DNA from: Larix sibirica
Taxonomy: Eukaryota > Streptophyta > Pinopsida > Pinales > Pinaceae
DNA length: 12,933 nucleotides
Reading direction: 5' to 3'
Assembly (NCBI GenBank): GCA_004151065.3
Contig: NWUY0300038705.1
Coordinates: 9,478-22,410 of the forward strand
The notes under the pieces are model-generated. The model was not told the DNA's origin and did not search any database. It saw only the letters and a list, made by a program, of their open reading frames with translations. A program made the translations under genes and the position numbers. Each line of letters starts with the position of its first letter. Position 1 is the first letter of the stretch. This document shows, in pieces, positions 8,994 through 12,933 of the stretch.

Positions 8994-9125
8994 CAGCTAC
9001 AATTCTGTGACCTTTAAGAATATACCTCTGAAATAAGATGTTAAACTTGAGATAATATTTCTAACCATTGAAAAACCTTTACTGCTTACAAATTTTTGAT
9101 AGGCTAATACAAACCGAATGGAATT
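8994..9125 (+). other. Untranslated leader between PBS and gag
   Basis: This 132-bp stretch lies between the primer-binding site and the first gag-frame ATG. It holds no protein-like text. The antisense 103-codon frame over 8997-9308 is a chance opening opposite the leader and gag. Confidence 0.5.
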
Positions 9126-10398
9126 ATGGCTTCCGATAACGAAGGTAATGAAAATCCAGAAGGAAACAACCACACGGATAATGCAACGCCACCATATAGA
9201 AGAAACACCGAAGCCATCTGAGTGTGAGAAACCATGAGACATTTGATTGTTGAAATACTGAGTTATAAAGCATATAATGAAAAACTGAGGAAAGCTTAAG
9301 AGAAACAAGAGGAAATAAATAAAATTCTTCTTCGCAACTTACATGAAGGAAACCGGGAAGAAAATCAAAGAAAATAAAAAGTTGATAAGAATAATAAATT
9401 GAAAATTATGAACAGAAGGATAGTTCCTCTAGTGACACCCAAAAATCAGAATTTCAAGCGAACAAAACTGTGAAGAGAAAGGTTGACCACCAAGAAGGAG
9501 AATTTAAAAATATTAAGCCTCCCACTTTCGATGGAGAATCAAATACTGGAGAGGAAGCAAAAGCCTAGTTATTAGATATTAAAAAAATACTTCCAGATCT
9601 ATAACTACTCCAGTAATATGAAGGTCAGGATGACAGTTTATAACTTAAAAGGAAAAGCCAGTATCTGGTGGCAGGACCTAAAGATCGCGCAGTGACTGGA
9701 GGAAAAAGTTTTGGAATGGTATGAATTCAATAAATTCTTTAAGAAACAGTATCTATCGAAGAACTACTACGAAATAAAAACCAAAGAATTTTATGAATTA
9801 AGGCTTGGACAAATGACCATGCAAGACTTAATCAATAAAATTTTGGATCTACTACGGTTCGTACATTACATCAAGGATGAAAAGGTAAAGGTTCAATGAT
9901 TCATGATTTGTTTACCACAGTCGTACAAAGAACACATAGAATTTGAAAACCCTAAAACGTTGGCTGAAGTACCTAGGAAGGCGATACTTTGCTATGAACA
10001 GTATAGACAAAGGACTGAAACACCTAGGGCATGGAGGGATAGAAAGCAAGAGAAACTCAGCTAGCGCAAGAAGGGATATAGGCCACCTCCATACATAAAT
10101 CTACCAAGAAATCAACAGGGAAATAATTACCCCAGTAACAGGAAGCCGACACAAAATGGCAATAAACCCGCAATTCTAGGCTCGAAAGGAGCTACGAGAG
10201 TTGCTAAGGGTCCACTGCAGTGTTTGCAGTGTGGGGAACCCCACTTATGATGCAATTGTCACCACTTTAATGAAACCAACAAAGTTATTCAAAAAATTCA
10301 AGAGGCTTCTACTATGGGGGATATAGGAAGAAGCATGCCAAGAATACATGCGGCGTTAGATAACAAACAGGAAGACCACCAATCTGCTATCATGGAAA
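9126..10398 (+). pseudogene. gag: Ty3/gypsy gag remnant (capsid and zinc knuckle)
   Basis: Gag packages the element RNA into virus-like particles. The ATG at 9126 starts a hydrophilic N-terminus (MASDNEGNENPEG). Stops follow at 9219, 9225, 9297, 9375 and 9471. The reading moves to another frame near 9512, where KPPTFDGES marks the start of the capsid core, with a TAG at 9566. It returns to the first frame near 9585 through one extra A in a run of seven. The core has the usual order: KGKASIWWQDLK (9648-9683), EWYEFNKFFKKQYLS and KEFYELRLGQMTM (9786-9824), as in the Retrotrans_gag family. More stops lie at 9693, 9897 and 10062. A CX2CX3HX4C zinc knuckle at 10221-10259 contains a TGA at 10248. 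One extra A near 10408 shifts the frame into the protease. At least ten lesions make this non-functional. Confidence 0.8.
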
Positions 10399-10836
10399 TT
10401 GAAGGTCAAAATTTCTAATAAAAAACTTTCTGTATTAATTGATCCAAGAGCTAGCTTGAGTTATATCACTCCAAAAATGGCGGAGGTATGTCACATAACC
10501 AAGGTAAAACATCAAAAATCTTGGCTAGTCCAACTAGCCATAAGGGCTAAAAGAAAGGTAATAGATTTTATTGTTGATTGTGAGTTTGAAATTCAGGAGC
10601 ATAAGACTGGAGTCAATTTAAATATATTTCCTTTGGGGTCTTATGACATGATAATTGGTATGGACTAGTTGGAAACGAATAAAGTTGTCTTGAATTGTTA
10701 TAATAAAACTTTTACACATACAGCAGAAGACAAAGTCATTAGGACAGTGAAAGGTGTAGCCAAGCTTGTCTCAATGAGGCAAATCTCTACATTGCAGCTA
10801 AAGAAATGCATGAGAAAGGGCTTCCAGATATATTAA
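10399..10836 (+). pseudogene. Gypsy aspartic protease remnant
   Basis: Retroviral-type aspartic protease cuts the Gag-Pol polyprotein and acts as a dimer, each half giving one Asp. The frame follows gag after a one-base shift. The active-site region reads LSVLIDPRASLSYI, with Asp at 10441-10443. Gypsy proteases have D-(S/T/P)-G-A here, so the Gly is replaced by Arg (AGA at 10447), which should disrupt the flap-side turn. The second hallmark, an Ile/Leu-Gly-Met-Asp block, reads MIIGMD at 10651-10665 and is followed by TAG at 10666, where the family has Trp. The reading continues past the stop through a linker (RQISTLQLKK) to a TAA at 10834. The length matches a normal protease domain. Confidence 0.75.
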
Positions 10837-11097
10837 ATCTGGGTCACAGAATTACTGAATAGAGAAAATAGTATGAACCTGAAGGACTACCCCGTATTAA
10901 GTGAGTTTGCATACCTGTTTCCAGAGGAAATTCTCGGACTTCCTCTCCAACAAGGTTTAGATTTTTCCATAGAGCTCATACCAGGATCTGCACTTGTGTC
11001 CAGAATACCGTACCGGATGAGTATTTCGGAACTAACTGAATTAAAAATCCATATTCAAGAATGATTAGATAAAGGATATATAAGACCCAGTGTATCA
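10837..11097 (+). pseudogene. Gypsy reverse transcriptase, N-terminal start only
   Basis: The frame continues from the protease. LFPEEILGLPLQQGLDFSIE at 10918-10977 is the conserved block leading into the RT fingers; in the family it reads FP-E-x-x-G-L-P followed by the x-x-(D/H)-x-x-I segment. The reading then passes LIPGSALVSRIPYRMS, a TGA at 11062-11064, and KGYIRPSVS ending at 11097. The next codon should begin the Pro-Trp-Gly block, but from 11098 the sequence is a CACTA-like transposon end. All catalytic RT motifs are therefore missing from this copy. Confidence 0.75.
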
Positions 11098-11288
11098 CAC
11101 TAGTAGATTTGAACCCAAAATCCGACGAGCAAATCCGACGGCCTCCAACGAAATGGATCGTGTCGTCGGATTTTTCTTTGAAAAGTACTTTCTTTTTTTA
11201 TATAAATTTCAATAGATGATCGTCGGATATCCGATGTCCTTTTGAATATCCGATGAGGCTGGCAGGCTATCCGACGGCTATGCTAATA
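11098..11288 (+). mobile_element. Left end of a CACTA (En/Spm-type) DNA transposon
   Basis: CACTA at 11098-11102 begins exactly where the RT reading stops. CACTA elements start with this pentamer, make a 3-bp target duplication (candidate TCA, 11095-11097) and carry short subterminal repeats in both orientations. Seven copies of ATCCGA(C/T)G occur here: forward at 11120, 11133, 11229, 11248 and 11269, and reversed (CGTCGGAT) at 11164 and 11221. The stretch CGGATATCCG (11224-11233) is a palindrome made by two abutting copies. No transposase reading is present. The matching right end (TAGTG plus TCA) is absent, and the piece stops at an N. It could be a short non-autonomous element or the tip of a large one. 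Confidence 0.65.
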
Positions 11289-11289
11289 N
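11289..11289. other. Ambiguous base joining CACTA end and gypsy fragment
   Basis: The single N lies between CACTA subterminal repeats and a gypsy protease reading that repeats domains already present upstream. No 3-bp target duplicate or right CACTA end is visible, so this is probably a contig join. Confidence 0.7.
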
Positions 11290-11751
11290 AGGACCTTATG
11301 ATGTATTAATTGACATGGATTTCTAGAAAAACATACAGTTGTGTTAAATTGATTTGGAAAAACTTTTAATTGTATTGATGAAAATGGTGAAAGTTAAATG
11401 GTTAGAGGGATTTCAAAAAAGGTTCTTACTAAAAAAAATCTACTTTGTAATTGAAAAAGTGTGCTAGGAAAGGATGTAGGTTGTTTGTTGTACACATAAC
11501 TGAAACTAATGGTCATAAACCAAAAACTAGTTGAGAGGATTTTCCTCTTTTAAATAAATTCAAAGATGTTTTTCCAGAAGAGATACCTAGACTACCTATG
11601 AAGAGGGATATTGAATTTACCATTAAGTTGGTACCAGGAGCAGTACCCACATTGAATGATCCTTATTGAATGAACACACATGAGTTGGTAGAATTAAAAT
11701 TAAAATTACAAGAATTAATAGATAAGAAATATATAAGACCGAGTGTGTCTT
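11290..11751 (+). pseudogene. Second gypsy fragment: protease end, linker and RT start
   Basis: The reading starts with GPYDVLIDMDF (11291-11323), the counterpart of the MIIGMD block upstream, with TAG at 11324 and TAA at 11345. After frame changes, the frame from 11490 reads HITETNGHKPK, a TGA at 11532, then KDVFPEEIPRLPMKRDIEF (11562-11618), a TGA at 11667, and KKYIRPSVS ending near 11750. It is clearly homologous to 10640-11097 but differs at many residues and bases. It is therefore a different copy, probably another family of the same lineage, and not a recent duplication. It ends at the same RT position as the upstream copy, here at an N. Confidence 0.7.
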
Positions 11752-11752
11752 N
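11752..11752. other. Ambiguous base at an RT deletion point
   Basis: The single N lies between the RPSVS block and [11 protein letters not shown]. Roughly 65-70 RT residues (about 200 bp) that lie between these blocks in gypsy elements are missing, so the base marks either a deletion or, more likely, an unfilled gap. Confidence 0.7.
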
Positions 11753-12295
11753 AAGGATGAGGATGTTCATAAAACTGCATTCAGAAAAAGGTATGGGAAT
11801 TACAACTTCTTGGTTGTTCCATTTGGCATGACCAATGCTCTCGCCACGTTCATGTGTTTGATGAACATCATCCTCCACAAATACTTAGATAATTTTGTAA
11901 TAGTGTTTATTGACGACATCTTAATATATTCTAAAAATGAGGAAAAACATAAAGAACACTTAAAGTTAGTTTTACAAACCCTAAGAGAACATAAAATGTA
12001 TGCAAAGTTTAGTAAATGCAACTTATTTCAATATAAGATTGAATACCTAGGACATGTAATATTTAAGGAAGGCATTTCTATAGACCCAGATAAAATCAAG
12101 GCCATTATCGATTGGCGAGTTCCTAAGGATGTAACCGAGATTCGATCCTTTATGGGGATGACGAGTTACTATCGTAGGTTCATAGAGGGGTTCTCTAGGA
12201 TTGCTTACCCGATAACCTCACTTCAAAAGAAAGGAACTAAATTCATATGGCCTAATAAATGTCAAGAAAGCTTTGAAAACTTAAACGCTTATTGA
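11753..12295 (+). pseudogene. Gypsy reverse transcriptase, palm and connection part
   Basis: This is the longest open pol reading: about 180 codons without a stop from just after the N to TGA at 12293. Reverse transcriptase copies element RNA to DNA. Seen in order: [11 protein letters not shown] (11753-11785), [13 protein letters not shown] (11813-11851), and the catalytic FIDD of the gypsy (Y/F)xDD motif at 11906-11917. These are followed by [10 protein letters not shown], then [19 protein letters not shown] in the connection. The segment carrying the first catalytic Asp is missing at the left. The frame ends because of a net one-base loss near 12289; the next domain continues in another frame. 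Antisense frames over this stretch are chance openings. Confidence 0.85.
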
Positions 12296-12771
12296 CCACC
12301 ACACCTATTCTAAGAATAGCTGATCCATACAAGGAGTTCGTTGTATGTACGGATGTGTGCTTAGAAGGGTTAGGTGGCATACTATTGCAAGAGGATTATG
12401 TAATAAGTGTCGAGTCAAGAAAAATTAAACAACATGAACGTAACTATGCGACACATGAATTAGAATTAGGTGCCATAATACATGCATTAAGGATGTGGAG
12501 ACATTATTTGATGGGAAGAAGATTTACTTTAATGTCTCATAATATAAGCTTAAAATATTTATTTGATCAACAAAGTTTAAATGATCGTCAGGCAAGGTAG
12601 TTATCCTTCTTGAGTGAGTATGATTTTTAAATTAAACACATTAAAAGAAAAGAGAACAAGGTGGTAGATGCCCTGAGTAGGAATTCCATTTCACTTTGTT
12701 CGACTACTTTTAGTAGTTATAAGACAAATCTTGAAGATTTGATAATAGATGCAACTAAAAGTGATGAATAA
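12289..12771 (+). pseudogene. Gypsy RNase H remnant
   Basis: RNase H removes the RNA strand during reverse transcription. The frame picks up at 12289 after the one-base loss and reads TTTPILRIADPYKEFVV. The first catalytic Asp is at 12352-12354 (VCTD), and the Glu of HELELGAIIHAL is probably at 12463-12465. The third position reads LMSHNISLKYLF, with His (12538-12540) where the family has Asp. A TAG at 12598 and a TAA at 12628 interrupt the end. The characteristic closing block reads VVDALSRN at 12661-12684, followed by a short linker to a TAA at 12769. Two stops and the lost Asp make it inactive. Confidence 0.8.
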
Positions 12772-12778
12772 TAACTAA

Positions 12779-12933
12779 AAAATTAAAGAACAGTTAGAAA
12801 ATGATGATAATGGGAACGAATCGTCAACTTACTCCATAAGCGCAAAAGACTTATTAGTCTATAAGAACCAGTTATACATACCTAATTCGGAAGAAGTTAA
12901 ACAATTAATCATGAATGAGTTACATAAGAAACC
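12779..12933 (+). pseudogene. Integrase N-terminus, cut by the window edge
   Basis: After the RNase H linker the reading moves by one frame. Following a TAA at 12776 it is open to the right edge. It reads an acidic linker, then DLLVYKNQLYIPNS (12848-12889) and EEVKQLIMNELHKK. This is the segment that leads into the HHCC zinc-binding domain of gypsy integrases, where the His of ELH is normally the first zinc ligand. The catalytic DDE core lies outside the window, so its state is unknown. Confidence 0.7.

Noticed and set aside
8997-9308. Minus-strand open frame of 103 codons rich in aromatic residues
   Set aside because: It is antisense to the gag leader and N-terminus, which have the PBS and gag order to support them.
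11098-11288. CRISPR-like array from the repeated ATCCGACG motif
   Set aside because: The units are 8 bp, irregularly spaced and in both orientations, as in DNA-transposon subterminal repeats; the context is a plant genome.
11663-12021. Minus-strand open frames of 71 and 73 codons
   Set aside because: They lie opposite the clear RT reading with its FIDD motif and PFG block.

Overview
The window looks like nuclear DNA of a seed plant. It is AT-rich, poor in genes and packed with decayed LTR retrotransposons. A primer-binding site matching the plant initiator-Met tRNA, plant-type Ty3/gypsy gag-pol fragments and a CACTA-type transposon end all support this. A large-genome plant, possibly a gymnosperm, would fit, but that is only an impression. 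I see no intact protein-coding gene, no RNA gene and no CRISPR array.

Layout. (1) Bases 1-1114, minus strand: a long unidentified coding remnant in one frame, broken only by five stop codons and running off the left edge. (2) 1480-2640, minus strand: a second, more damaged unidentified coding remnant spread over three frames. (3) 2876-3538: repeat A, a truncated relative of the LTR at 8002-8978. (4) 3713-6913: a polypurine tract followed by a 3.19-kb LTR with perfect 7-bp terminal inverted repeats. This is the 3' end of a Ty3/gypsy-type element whose body is missing. (5) 6914-8001: unassigned DNA. (6) 8002-11097: the 5' part of a second gypsy element in element order (LTR, PBS, leader, gag, protease, start of reverse transcriptase), full of stops and frameshifts. 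(7) 11098-11288: the left end of a CACTA-like DNA transposon, starting exactly where the reverse transcriptase reading is cut. (8) 11290-12933: a third gypsy fragment, again running from the end of protease through RT and RNase H to the start of integrase at the right edge.

The window has four single ambiguous bases (3701, 5522, 11289, 11752). Two of them lie at breaks in a reading, one lies exactly between two copies of an 81-bp duplication, and one lies close to the PPT/LTR boundary. They are best read as contig joins, so the order and spacing across them, and the apparent duplication and RT deletion, may be assembly products.

No genes here appear to work together. The content is a history of retroelement insertion, nesting, and decay with a stop-codon spectrum resembling methyl-cytosine deamination. 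The least familiar material is the pair of minus-strand coding remnants at the left end, which belong to no family I can name with confidence.
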